Under the pieces are notes generated by a model that saw nothing but the letters and a program-made list of their open reading frames with translations, was not told the DNA's origin and ran no database searches. The translations under genes and the position numbers were made by a program. This document shows, in pieces, positions 18,154-27,064 of a DNA stretch of 64,000 bases. Numbering within the stretch: position 1 is the first letter of the stretch; the number at the start of each line of letters is the position of its first letter. Origin of the DNA: Polynucleobacter sp. MWH-UH35A (GTDB taxonomy: Bacteria > Pseudomonadota > Gammaproteobacteria > Burkholderiales > Burkholderiaceae); the NCBI RefSeq assembly GCF_018687075.1, contig NZ_CP061285.1, forward strand, positions 310,001 through 374,000. Direction: 5' to 3'.

Positions 18154-19518
18154 ATGAATAAAATAATAGGAAAAATTAAAAAATATCCATTATTAGAAAT
18201 ATTTTTTTTAATAATAATTTCAATAGGGATATTAGTAAGTATAATTCAATTAAAAACTACATGCGCTGTATTTGAGTGGTGTGGAATGGATATAGATCAA
18301 TACTATGCAATTTCTACTTCAATTTTAAATAATTTCAGACCAGATATTAATTTAGGTTCAGTTTACAATCTTAGTAATAGCAAAGAATACTATCCTGAAG
18401 TCAGGGTGTCTCTTGGGTTCCCATATTTAATTGCTTTTTTGAGATTAATATATGATTCTCCTAAAGTTTTAATTATTTTTAATTACTTTTTATACATAAC
18501 TGCTGCAATATTTTTATTCAAAATAATTATATTAACAAATATTAATAAATTTGTTGCTGCAATAATTGCATTATTTGTATTATTAAACCCTAATATCATT
18601 GCATCAATTGCATTGCCAGGGGTGGATCTACCAACAATCACAGTACTTCTTTTTATATTTCTTCAGCTTGTAAATGGTGAATACAATAATAAATTATTTT
18701 TTACATGCATCGCTGCATTATTTTCTTTAACACTTAGATCTAATTTATTTTTATTTATATTGCCTCTTTTTATTTTTAATATGTTAAGAAAGAGAAAATA
18801 TATAATAATATTACTTGCATTATTTTTATTGTATTTAATATTATGTATTCGAACTTATTACTATACCGGGATTTTTTCAGTAACTGGCCATTTTGGACAT
18901 TATTTTTCTGCTGAATATATAGCATTAGCTTGTCGAGAGCTAAAATTTGAGCCTTCATGCAGTTCAGAATTAATGAATTATTTTAATGATAAGTCGCTTC
19001 GTGTTGTATATACCGAGAATTGTATTGAAAATGGAGGTCAAGTTCTTAGATGTTATGGAGACTTAAATAAATACTTGACAAATGCTACCTTAGATTTTTT
19101 AAGGGGGAGGTATAGCTTCCTAATAAACCACTTTCTTATAGCTACAGGTTATTCTACAAATTACAGCTATTCTTCTTTTTATTTAAATTTCATTTATGCA
19201 AATTTTGACCATTTGCGTCAAATTTCTAATTCCTTAATGGGCAATACCAATTTAACATCTTTTTTGAAATGGACGGAGTACCTTCAATGGATTTCATTAT
19301 TTCCACTTCCATTAACGCTCATTTGGGGTAAGTTTGATAGAGATCACAAATTTCTATTTTTATATATTAGTTTATTGATGGCATCAATAATATCAATATT
19401 TGTGCATGGCCTTTCTGCAGGCGCTAGAACAATACTTATTTTTTATCCACTATTACTAATTGTTGTTGCAGCAACTTATACTAATATAATCATATCTTTA
19501 AATAAAATTAAAGCATAA
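18154..19518 (+). CDS. Polytopic membrane protein, probable GT-C glycosyltransferase
   Basis: A 454-residue protein with about eleven predicted helices. After helix 1 comes a long loop with CGMDIDQYYAIS and VRVSLGFPYLIAFLRLIYDS, a layout like that of PMT/ArnT/GT39-type GT-C enzymes: an acidic residue in the first external loop followed by a G-x-P-Y segment. TLRSNLFLFILPLFIF near the middle also fits. No strict family signature was recognised. A second external loop contains several cysteines (ACRELKFEPSCSSE, NCIENGGQVLRC), suggesting disulfides on the periplasmic side. It could alternatively act as a polymerase. Confidence 0.45.
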   Translation: MNKIIGKIKKYPLLEIFFLIIISIGILVSIIQLKTTCAVFEWCGMDIDQYYAISTSILNNFRPDINLGSVYNLSNSKEYYPEVRVSLGFPYLIAFLRLIYDSPKVLIIFNYFLYITAAIFLFKIIILTNINKFVAAIIALFVLLNPNIIASIALPGVDLPTITVLLFIFLQLVNGEYNNKLFFTCIAALFSLTLRSNLFLFILPLFIFNMLRKRKYIIILLALFLLYLILCIRTYYYTGIFSVTGHFGHYFSAEYIALACRELKFEPSCSSELMNYFNDKSLRVVYTENCIENGGQVLRCYGDLNKYLTNATLDFLRGRYSFLINHFLIATGYSTNYSYSSFYLNFIYANFDHLRQISNSLMGNTNLTSFLKWTEYLQWISLFPLPLTLIWGKFDRDHKFLFLYISLLMASIISIFVHGLSAGARTILIFYPLLLIVVAATYTNIIISLNKIKA

Positions 19519-19550
19519 AAAATAAACTACTTAAAAAGATATAAATATAA

Positions 19551-20657
19551 ATGAAAAATAATTTTATTTTTTATGTTGGTACAGAAGCAGAGTTGATTAA
19601 AATATTACCTGTATGTCGACGTTTGAGTGATAATAATATTAAATATATAATATTATGTAATGGTCAAAATTTTCTTTATGACTCAAATGTATTTGATGAG
19701 GTTACACATTCTAATGCAATATTTTTAACTGTTGGCAATATAAAATTTCCCTCAAATAAATTTATTTTTAGAGTTGCGTGGATGGTTGTATGGTTTTTAG
19801 GCGCAACTTATAAGACTAATAAATATATAAAAAATCTTAAGAAAGAAATAGATAATGTTTCGATAATTGTTCATGGAGATACAATATCAACATTTATTGG
19901 GTCAATTGTTGCGATAATAAATAGCTTAAAGCTATTTCATATTGAATCGGGACTAACAAGTAATAAAATCTTTACACCCTTTCCTGAGGAATTATGTAGG
20001 AGATTTGTAACCAAATATGCCACAGTCAGATTTACCCCCAGTATTGAATCCTTCTTATATGCAAAAAAATTAAACAATAAGACAGAAGTTATTAATACTT
20101 GTGGAAACACAATGTATGATGCTTTTACTGATTTAGCAATAAAGCCACATAAATCAATGGAGTTGTATTACCTTCTCATCATACATAGGCAGGAATCCCT
20201 ACTTTCTCAAAATTTTGTTAAGAGTGTTCTAGAAATATGTTCCTCAAATAATGATAATATAAAATGTTATTTTGTAATGCATAAGCAAACTAAGGACTTC
20301 TTAATAAATATAAATATATATGATGAATTAAAAGAAAATAAAAGAATTAATTTATTGGATAGGCTACCTTTTAAAAACTTTATTGAACTTTTTATAGGGG
20401 CTGAATTTATAGCAACAGATGGCGGAACTAATCAAGAGGAGTCTTGTTACATAGGAAAGCCATGTTTTCTCTTGAGAAAAGAAACAGAAAGAGTGGAAGG
20501 TCTTGGGGGAAATGTAGTTATCCCCAAAAAAGATATAGTCTTGGAATTTAAATTATTTTTACAAAATTATAGGGAATTTATAAATAAACCCTTGAAGTAT
20601 GATTCATCTCCTAGCGATAACATTGTAAGGTATCTTAAAAATTGCCTTATAAAATAA
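19551..20657 (+). CDS. UDP-N-acetylglucosamine 2-epimerase-like (WecB family)
   Basis: A 368-residue cytoplasmic GT-B-fold protein with WecB-family motifs in order: IIVHGDTISTFIGSIVA (about residue 102), FHIESGLTS, FPEELCRRF, IIHRQES, and the C-terminal TDGGTNQEESCYIGKPCFLL then ETERVEGLGGNVV. Family members convert UDP-GlcNAc to UDP-ManNAc or hydrolyse UDP-GlcNAc derivatives. It is divergent from standard WecB: the opening GTEAEL replaces GTRPE and the late motif reads GGTNQEE rather than SGGxQEE. The substrate may therefore be a modified UDP-HexNAc. Its end overlaps the TTG start of the next gene by 16 nt. Confidence 0.75.
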   Translation: MKNNFIFYVGTEAELIKILPVCRRLSDNNIKYIILCNGQNFLYDSNVFDEVTHSNAIFLTVGNIKFPSNKFIFRVAWMVVWFLGATYKTNKYIKNLKKEIDNVSIIVHGDTISTFIGSIVAIINSLKLFHIESGLTSNKIFTPFPEELCRRFVTKYATVRFTPSIESFLYAKKLNNKTEVINTCGNTMYDAFTDLAIKPHKSMELYYLLIIHRQESLLSQNFVKSVLEICSSNNDNIKCYFVMHKQTKDFLININIYDELKENKRINLLDRLPFKNFIELFIGAEFIATDGGTNQEESCYIGKPCFLLRKETERVEGLGGNVVIPKKDIVLEFKLFLQNYREFINKPLKYDSSPSDNIVRYLKNCLIK

Positions 20658-21832
20658 TTTTTATTATAAGTGTTATTGGATACTCAATTGCACCATTTTT
20701 ATATTATGATAATAATGTATTATTAATAGGTGGAGATGATATAAAGTTTGAGTTTTTTGATCCAGGATTAAATATAATTCATATTTTAAGTGGAGCTATT
20801 AATAATTCAAACTTAAGTCAAAGCAGCCTGATAACAGAAGTTTCAAATATTGGATATTATCTATTAATTTACTTAATAGATAAAATATCACCTATAAATA
20901 CACAGCTAAGTTATCTAAGTTTACAGTTAAATTTAACATTTATTGGAATGTTATTTTTATTAAAAGAAACTGCAAAAAATTTAAGAGTAAAAATAAGCTT
21001 TATATGTATGATTTTACTAGCTAATTTATACGCGCTATCCCCCGTACTTGCAAGTACTCTAATGTCAACAAAATTACCGGTCATTACATATATATGGGGC
21101 ATGCCACTTTTGATGGGATTGTTACTAAGATTTGTAAGAAAAGGTGATAAAATAACTTTAACTATTTCAATAATAGTCTTATTTGTTCAATCATCTATTT
21201 ATGCATCCGTTCCATGGACTATTCCTCTACTGCCTTTGCTTGCCATTTATATATTTTTAGCATTAAGAGAAAATTATAAAAGAGCTATTATATTTCTAAT
21301 TACTATTATTATAAATATATTTATTATTAATATTGATACCTTATATTTAACATTTATTGGCGGACTTTATTCAAATGGAATGTTTAGTATAGAGAGTATT
21401 AATGCTAGTAAACATATATCAATTAGCACTTCTGCCTTAAATAGTAATTATATAACATTAGCAGGACTCCCTGTAAATTTATTTATTGGTTATTATAAAA
21501 ATTCAAGTATTTACTTAAACTACTTAAATATTATTATAATAATTATCATTAGTTTGTTCTGCATATTTCAAATGCTGATAAATAAAAAAAGTAAAAAATT
21601 AAATAAATTTTTCAAACTAATAGCATTAAATTTTATAATAATAAATTACCTATATAATGGATTTGGACATTTAAACTTATACTTTTCAAATGCTATGGAA
21701 AATGCTAAATTCTTAATAATTTGGCGCAATAGCTATGATAAATTTTCTATAGCCCAATCTATTTCATTTATACTTTTGATGTTTGCCATGTATACATTTG
21801 TCACTAATTATAATGATGAAAAAATTAAATAG
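20642..21832 (+). CDS. GT-C-like membrane protein, N-terminal half of a split gene
   Basis: A 396-residue protein with about ten helices, matching residues 1-~390 of the protein at 16073-18115. It shares the first external loop (LIGGDDIKFEFFDP versus YIGGDASQYFYIDP), the same spacing of helices, and the NSYDKFSIAQSISF segment versus NNFDKFSLGLGF. The frame ends at TAG 21830-21832, just after a run of six A (21819-21824), where the homologue continues without a break. The missing soluble domain is encoded by the next frame. It may be a frameshifted gene, a sequencing error, or a true two-subunit enzyme. Start TTG 20642 lies inside the wecB-like gene. Confidence 0.5.
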   Translation: MPYKIIFIISVIGYSIAPFLYYDNNVLLIGGDDIKFEFFDPGLNIIHILSGAINNSNLSQSSLITEVSNIGYYLLIYLIDKISPINTQLSYLSLQLNLTFIGMLFLLKETAKNLRVKISFICMILLANLYALSPVLASTLMSTKLPVITYIWGMPLLMGLLLRFVRKGDKITLTISIIVLFVQSSIYASVPWTIPLLPLLAIYIFLALRENYKRAIIFLITIIINIFIINIDTLYLTFIGGLYSNGMFSIESINASKHISISTSALNSNYITLAGLPVNLFIGYYKNSSIYLNYLNIIIIIIISLFCIFQMLINKKSKKLNKFFKLIALNFIIINYLYNGFGHLNLYFSNAMENAKFLIIWRNSYDKFSIAQSISFILLMFAMYTFVTNYNDEKIK

Positions 21833-22769
21833 AATAGTGGTGACATTTCTATGCATTGCCTTAATATCTATTTTGTATATTTTTATTAATTTTGATATAA
21901 ATTTAATAAAAAATAATGAGAAATCTGGTGTAAAAAGGTTATTTATAAAGGAGTACATCCACGAGATCATAAATTTGAATATTAATGGAAATTTTCTATT
22001 TTTTCCTATTTCCAATATAAATTATCTTGTACTATTAGACAGCAATAACACTTACGCCGGTTCAAATTTCTTATATAAATATACAAATTTTCATTCATAT
22101 ACTGGTTATGAATCACTAACAATAAACCACGATTTAATTAAAAGAAATATTGTAAAAAATAATTATAAAGATATTTGCAATTTAATTATTGATAATAAAA
22201 TTAATTTTGTAATTTATAATAAAAATATAATTTCTAATAAAAAAGCCTATCCATATTTTAGTTTTTATAATGAAGGCGATTTAATATTTGATAATAAAAG
22301 TAAGTTATTTAACTTAATATCTGATAAGGAGGTGGTTAAGGAAACCAATAATTTTATACTTTATAAGATCAACAAAAAATTAGAAAATAATTTTGCTTAT
22401 ACAGAATTCAATGATAACCTTATACAGGATAGTTGTGCATCTAGGGAAAAGAGAAAAATACCGTACATAATTATTGGCAATCAGATTAAGCTAGATACTC
22501 TTAACACTAAAAATTTAATTATCAATGTGGAATATTTTAAAAATAAAAAAGTACAAATAGACCCTTTCTCATGTAATGATTTAGGAATTTTTAAAATTGA
22601 TAATAAATTAATATTAGAAAATAATAAAAACTGTAAAAATATTATTTTCTTTTTATCTGATGATATATCATTTCCAAAATATCAATATTTAGAAATCATT
22701 AAGATTTGTACTCTTCTATTTGTATTTATATTGATTATTATATTATATAATTACATAGAAAATGATTAA
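21813..22769 (+). CDS. C-terminal soluble domain and anchor of the split GT-C-like protein
   Basis: A 318-residue protein in the +1 frame relative to the previous gene. One hydrophobic helix (RIVVTFLCIALISILYIFI) is followed by a soluble Asn/Ile-rich domain and a final helix (KICTLLFVFILIIILYNYI). This matches the C-terminal part of the 680-residue protein at 16073-18115: NFLFFPISNINYLVLL versus NILFLPLNMPGYMVI, and both end in a lone helix. The adjacent ATG ATG at 21813-21818 could serve as a start, overlapping the upstream gene by 20 nt. Removing one A of the run at 21819-21824 would join both into 708 residues. Confidence 0.5.
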   Translation: MMKKLNRIVVTFLCIALISILYIFINFDINLIKNNEKSGVKRLFIKEYIHEIINLNINGNFLFFPISNINYLVLLDSNNTYAGSNFLYKYTNFHSYTGYESLTINHDLIKRNIVKNNYKDICNLIIDNKINFVIYNKNIISNKKAYPYFSFYNEGDLIFDNKSKLFNLISDKEVVKETNNFILYKINKKLENNFAYTEFNDNLIQDSCASREKRKIPYIIIGNQIKLDTLNTKNLIINVEYFKNKKVQIDPFSCNDLGIFKIDNKLILENNKNCKNIIFFLSDDISFPKYQYLEIIKICTLLFVFILIIILYNYIEND

Positions 22770-23787
22770 TTTAACTATATGCATTGCAACTTATAATTCA
22801 GAGTTGGTGTTGGAGCGCTGCCTAAAATCTATTTATAGACAGAATATTTCGGACCTTAAAATTGAAATATTAATTGTAGATGGTGGTTCTAGTGATTCTA
22901 CAATTAATATTGCCAATAAATATGAATGCAAAATTATCAATAACGAGTTAGTAGAGCCAGGGTACGCTAAGTATTTAGGTTATATAAATGCAAAAGGAGA
23001 TTATCTTTTATATATAGACTCAGATGAAATAATTGTATCTAATAGTAGTATTTTAAAAAAAATTGAGTTACTAGATATATATAAAGATAAGGCTGTAATT
23101 GCATTGTCTTCTGGGTATATAACAGATGGAAATAGTAATCAAATTAATTACTATATAAATGAATTTGGAGACCCATACTCATTCTATTTATATAGAATGA
23201 GTAAACAGCCTAACTTTTATGCTTCATTTTTAAATAAATATTTTTATAAAGTCAAAGATAATTCTATATATGCGATATATAATACATCTAATTTAAAAAA
23301 AGAAGTTCTGATTGAAATCGTAGCGCTTTCAACGATAATCAATCTAAGTCAAATCAAAATTAAATATCCATTTTTAACGAATGAAGCAAGGTTAACACCA
23401 CATCTATACTACATAACTAAGGAGGATTTTTGTTATTTAATATATATGAAAAAAGATGAAATAATTCATACTCCATCCCATAGTTTTTTAGGTTATCTTC
23501 GCAAGATAAGATCTAGAGTAATTGCTAATATTTATTTCAAAAATAAATCTGGTTTACATGGTAGAAAGTTATATTATAAAAACTATAGGTTAAAGCAACT
23601 TAAAATCGTAATTAATGCATTATTAGTAATTCCAATAATAATAGATGCGTTATATCTCGCTATTACACGAAAACGTGTTTATTATTTAATTCATTTTATA
23701 TTATTTTACTATATGTTTTTTATAGTAATATATTACTTATCATTTTATTATTTTTACAAACACAAAGCTAATCGTGTATATGGGTAA
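22762..23787 (+). CDS. Glycosyltransferase family 2 with C-terminal membrane helices
   Basis: A 341-residue protein: LTICIATYNSELVLERCLKS, the nucleotide loop IVDGGSSDSTI, YAKYLGYINAKGDYLLYIDSDE (DXD-like IDSDE near residue 92). The last ~70 residues form two hydrophobic helices with many Tyr/Phe, so it is probably membrane-bound. It overlaps the previous gene by 8 nt. In the middle the usual late GT2 motifs are weak, so activity and sugar cannot be stated. Confidence 0.75.
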   Translation: MINLTICIATYNSELVLERCLKSIYRQNISDLKIEILIVDGGSSDSTINIANKYECKIINNELVEPGYAKYLGYINAKGDYLLYIDSDEIIVSNSSILKKIELLDIYKDKAVIALSSGYITDGNSNQINYYINEFGDPYSFYLYRMSKQPNFYASFLNKYFYKVKDNSIYAIYNTSNLKKEVLIEIVALSTIINLSQIKIKYPFLTNEARLTPHLYYITKEDFCYLIYMKKDEIIHTPSHSFLGYLRKIRSRVIANIYFKNKSGLHGRKLYYKNYRLKQLKIVINALLVIPIIIDALYLAITRKRVYYLIHFILFYYMFFIVIYYLSFYYFYKHKANRVYG

Positions 23788-24778
23788 AAAATATTTTCTT
23801 ACAGTTCTATTTTTAGTAATTTCAATTTTTTTTGTTAAATCACTTTCAAATAGTTCTAACTTTATACAATACCTTAATATATTTCCTCAATACATACTTG
23901 GCAATTATTATGAGTATAATACTGTTAATCAAAATAGATATGTTTATAAGTTAAGAAATATACAAATAAATCAATCCATTCTAATTAGTCCAAATCATTT
24001 AAATAATCTTGAAACGGTAGTTTTGGTATATAAAAGTCAAGGAAGTGAAGTATTAATAAAATTTGATTATTATAATTCAAAATATAGTGATCTAAAAAGC
24101 TTATGTATAAAGCCTCTTCTTGATAATATATTTATAGATAAAATTACATTTTTTTTTAATAAAGATGTTAAGTATAATGATATTAAAATAAATGCTATTG
24201 AATCAGGTTTGTGTAACGTTAAAAATAAAACAAATATACTTAATAAATTTACAATAAGCGGTAATCCAACCGTAGTTATTACCGATAATATAATAAATAA
24301 AGCATATAAATTTTTAAACACTATTAACTTTGATGTATTTTTTTATGTAATTTTTCTTGTTATTTTATTTATAATATCAATTATTAATATAACAAATGGT
24401 TTTAATAAATTTAAAGGATGCACTTATACTTCATTTTTTTTATTAATAAAATTAATTAAAAGTAATTTTTCTCTTAGTATATTTTTAAAATTTATTTTTA
24501 TTTTTTTAATATTATTATTTTATATTTTATTATCGAATTTATTTTTAGAATATAAATTTATAAATTTGTCCATTGGAATTTTTCTAATATTTTTAATTAA
24601 TATTTATTTTTTTAAAAAACATATTATTATTTTAATATATTTTATTTTATTGGCTTCATTAATATTATTTAATTTTAATTTATATGATCAAAGTAGATAT
24701 TTTGGTGCGCTAATTTATTTCTATTTATTGATAGTATTTTTTAAATATACATACATTAGTTTCTTGAAATTAAAATAG
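23780..24778 (+). CDS. Unknown membrane protein of the AT-rich glycan block
   Basis: No family recognised. About 332 residues: an N-terminal helix (ILVISIFFVKS type), then a ~150-residue extracytoplasmic region rich in Asn, Ile and Lys (with a sequence of alternating hydrophobics suggesting beta structure), then about six closely spaced helices to the end. Its first part recalls the soluble tails of the neighbouring GT-C-like proteins. GC content is the lowest in the window (2 G/C in 24481-24540 by hand count). ATG 23780 is chosen over GTG 23774; both overlap the GT2 stop. A role in glycan assembly is inferred from position only. Confidence 0.5.
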   Translation: MGKKYFLTVLFLVISIFFVKSLSNSSNFIQYLNIFPQYILGNYYEYNTVNQNRYVYKLRNIQINQSILISPNHLNNLETVVLVYKSQGSEVLIKFDYYNSKYSDLKSLCIKPLLDNIFIDKITFFFNKDVKYNDIKINAIESGLCNVKNKTNILNKFTISGNPTVVITDNIINKAYKFLNTINFDVFFYVIFLVILFIISIINITNGFNKFKGCTYTSFFLLIKLIKSNFSLSIFLKFIFIFLILLFYILLSNLFLEYKFINLSIGIFLIFLINIYFFKKHIIILIYFILLASLILFNFNLYDQSRYFGALIYFYLLIVFFKYTYISFLKLK

Positions 24779-24802
24779 TTTTTTTCTTAGTTATAATAAA
24801 AA

Positions 24803-25579
24803 ATGAATTCTGATTGTGCTGTTGTAGTTTTATCATGTGATAAATACAGTGATGTGTGGCCATTTACATTGGCATCACTAGAAAGATACTATGATAATTT
24901 TAATAAAATTTATTTTGTTAGCAATGAAATAGAGGTAATACAAGATAATATTACGAATATTAAGGTTGGCGCAGATTTAAACTGGAGTTCTTCACTAATT
25001 AAAGCCTTAAATATGATAAGTGAAAAATATTTGCTTATATTGCTTGAGGATATGATCATAGATTCGAATGTTAATAATGAAACCCTTTTGTACGGTTATT
25101 CTCTAATTGAATCTAATTCTTTTCAGCACTTACAGTTTAGTAATTTTAAAAAACCAAATGTACGTTATTTGAATGAGAAATTAGGAGTGTATGATGTTGG
25201 TGCTCCATATTCTGTTAATGTTATGGGATATTGGAACAAAGATATATTAAGTAAGTTGCTAATTGAAGGTGAAAGTCCATGGAATTTTGAGGTTTTTGGA
25301 TCTTATAGGATGCAGTATTTTGGTAAATCTGGTTCAATTATTCCAAGCCCTTTTAATTATTTACATTTAATTGAAAAAGGACGTTGGATTCCAGGCATAT
25401 GCCGTATTTTAAATATAAAATATCCAGATATTTCAACTAAAAATAGAAGAGATTCGACTGGTGGTTATAAATTTTTAAGCCAAATTAAATCATTTCTATT
25501 CAATAGTATTTCAAATATACCATGGAAATATAGACTTTATTTTACTAATATTTTTAGGAAATTATTTGGTACTTATTAA
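24803..25579 (+). CDS. Unknown protein, probable GT-A-type glycosyltransferase; paralogue of the gene at 32031
   Basis: A 258-residue soluble protein. It begins CAVVVLSCDKYSDVWPFTLAS, a strand-loop like the opening of GT-A enzymes, and has NWSSSLIKAL, then YLLILLEDMII (an acidic ED after a hydrophobic strand, where GT-A enzymes have DXD), then GAPYSVNVMGYWNK, ESPWNFEVFGSYRMQY and FNYLHLIEKGRWIP. Each of these blocks recurs in the protein at 32031-32822, so the two form a family. No named domain was recognised. A glycosyltransferase is the best guess from fold-like features and context. Confidence 0.55.
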   Translation: MNSDCAVVVLSCDKYSDVWPFTLASLERYYDNFNKIYFVSNEIEVIQDNITNIKVGADLNWSSSLIKALNMISEKYLLILLEDMIIDSNVNNETLLYGYSLIESNSFQHLQFSNFKKPNVRYLNEKLGVYDVGAPYSVNVMGYWNKDILSKLLIEGESPWNFEVFGSYRMQYFGKSGSIIPSPFNYLHLIEKGRWIPGICRILNIKYPDISTKNRRDSTGGYKFLSQIKSFLFNSISNIPWKYRLYFTNIFRKLFGTY

Positions 25580-25589
25580 AAATGATGAC

Positions 25590-27041
25590 ATGACTAAGTT
25601 TCTAAAGTTTATCTTTGCCTTCTTTGTTCTGTTATTACCTTTATTAAAGCTGCATAATAATAATTATAATTATTTTGATTTTGGTATTTATTTAAGAAAT
25701 ATTTACCATTTGCAAAATAATATTAATTATATGTTTGAGGGACATGTGCAGCCATTTACATATTTTTATTCCCTATTTTTATATATAATTCCCTTTGATT
25801 TATTGCCGGTATTAATGGTGCTAAGTCAATCATTTGTAGTTATATATGTAGCTTTTAAAATTGATAAATTATTTGGTAGAGTTAATTTCGTAACTTTTAT
25901 TCTATACATACCTATATGGACGTTAGTACTTGTTGATTTTCATTATGAATTTTTCTTACTATTAATAATTCTGAATTTTTATTTAAATATAGAAAATAAT
26001 AATTATTTAATATCTTTCTTCTGGATATTATCCTCCTTATTAATTAAAGAAATTTATTCATTACTTTTAATCTCTTCGTCATTTATTTACTTATATTTAT
26101 CTTTTAATCCTAATAATAAATTAGATAAATTTATACTAAGAGTTTTTGCTATATCTTTATTTTTAATTGGTGTTTTATATTTTTTAATAAGTTATTTATA
26201 TATTATTCCATTATATGGTGGCAGTGATTCTGGATTTGGATTCGATTCAACTACATTTTTAATTGACGATTTAAAATTAGATAGTTTACTCAATAATAAT
26301 TTTATTCATATAATATTTGAAAGTATTAGATTTGATTTTATAAATAAGTTTAAGTTTTTTTTGTTAATATTTTATCCCCTAATATTTTTCTTTCAAAAGA
26401 AGAAAAATTTAAGATACATATTACTTACATCTCCATTTTTTTTGATTTCTTTAGTTTCAGTCCTACCAAATCACCATGATATTTTTTCCCATTACACTAC
26501 TGTATTTATAATGCCAGTAATACTTATGTCGGGCACTCTTTCTAAATTTTATATTTTAAATTCATCACGTTCACTTAAATACACATATTTTCTTTACTTG
26601 TTAATTTTTAATATCCTCTTTTCTATTTCCCCATTGTCAAGATTATTCTTTTCAGATAAGAGCTTTGAATTTAATTTCAATAGATATTTATTTGAAAATC
26701 ACGAAAGCAAATTTGATAATTTAATTTGCGATAACTTTGATTTGAATAATAATTATATTGTGCAAAATAATTTTAATTTTTTATGTCTTGCAAAAAGTAA
26801 TACATATTTACCATTTCCAGAGGGTCTTTCTAATTTAACTTCAAAAAATAATGCAGATACTTTTGTTATCCTAAATACCAAAAGACCATTATTTATCTTA
26901 GATAAGGGCTGTTCATATATCAATGGAATTTGTACAAATCAAAATATAGAAAATATTTACTATGATTTTTTAAAATATAAATTAGGTAATATCCAACCAA
27001 TTTATAATTATAATGGTGCTTTAATTTATAAATTACATTAA
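25590..27041 (+). CDS. DUF2079-family membrane protein
   Basis: A 483-residue polytopic protein resembling DUF2079 proteins: NYFDFGIYLRNIYHLQN after helix 1, MFEGHVQPFTYFYSLFLYIIPF (a conserved H-x-x-P in the second segment), VDFHYEFFLLLIIL (the DFHxE motif) and IKEIYSLLLIS. NHHDIFSHYTTVFIMPVI late in the protein fits the HY motif. The family has a GT-C-like layout and is often found in glycan loci, but no reaction is established as far as I know. The open frame reaches TTG 25566; ATG 25590, ten bases past the upstream stop, is preferred. Confidence 0.65.
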   Translation: MTKFLKFIFAFFVLLLPLLKLHNNNYNYFDFGIYLRNIYHLQNNINYMFEGHVQPFTYFYSLFLYIIPFDLLPVLMVLSQSFVVIYVAFKIDKLFGRVNFVTFILYIPIWTLVLVDFHYEFFLLLIILNFYLNIENNNYLISFFWILSSLLIKEIYSLLLISSSFIYLYLSFNPNNKLDKFILRVFAISLFLIGVLYFLISYLYIIPLYGGSDSGFGFDSTTFLIDDLKLDSLLNNNFIHIIFESIRFDFINKFKFFLLIFYPLIFFFQKKKNLRYILLTSPFFLISLVSVLPNHHDIFSHYTTVFIMPVILMSGTLSKFYILNSSRSLKYTYFLYLLIFNILFSISPLSRLFFSDKSFEFNFNRYLFENHESKFDNLICDNFDLNNNYIVQNNFNFLCLAKSNTYLPFPEGLSNLTSKNNADTFVILNTKRPLFILDKGCSYINGICTNQNIENIYYDFLKYKLGNIQPIYNYNGALIYKLH

Positions 27042-27064
27042 TTTAATTAGATAGCCATTTAAAT

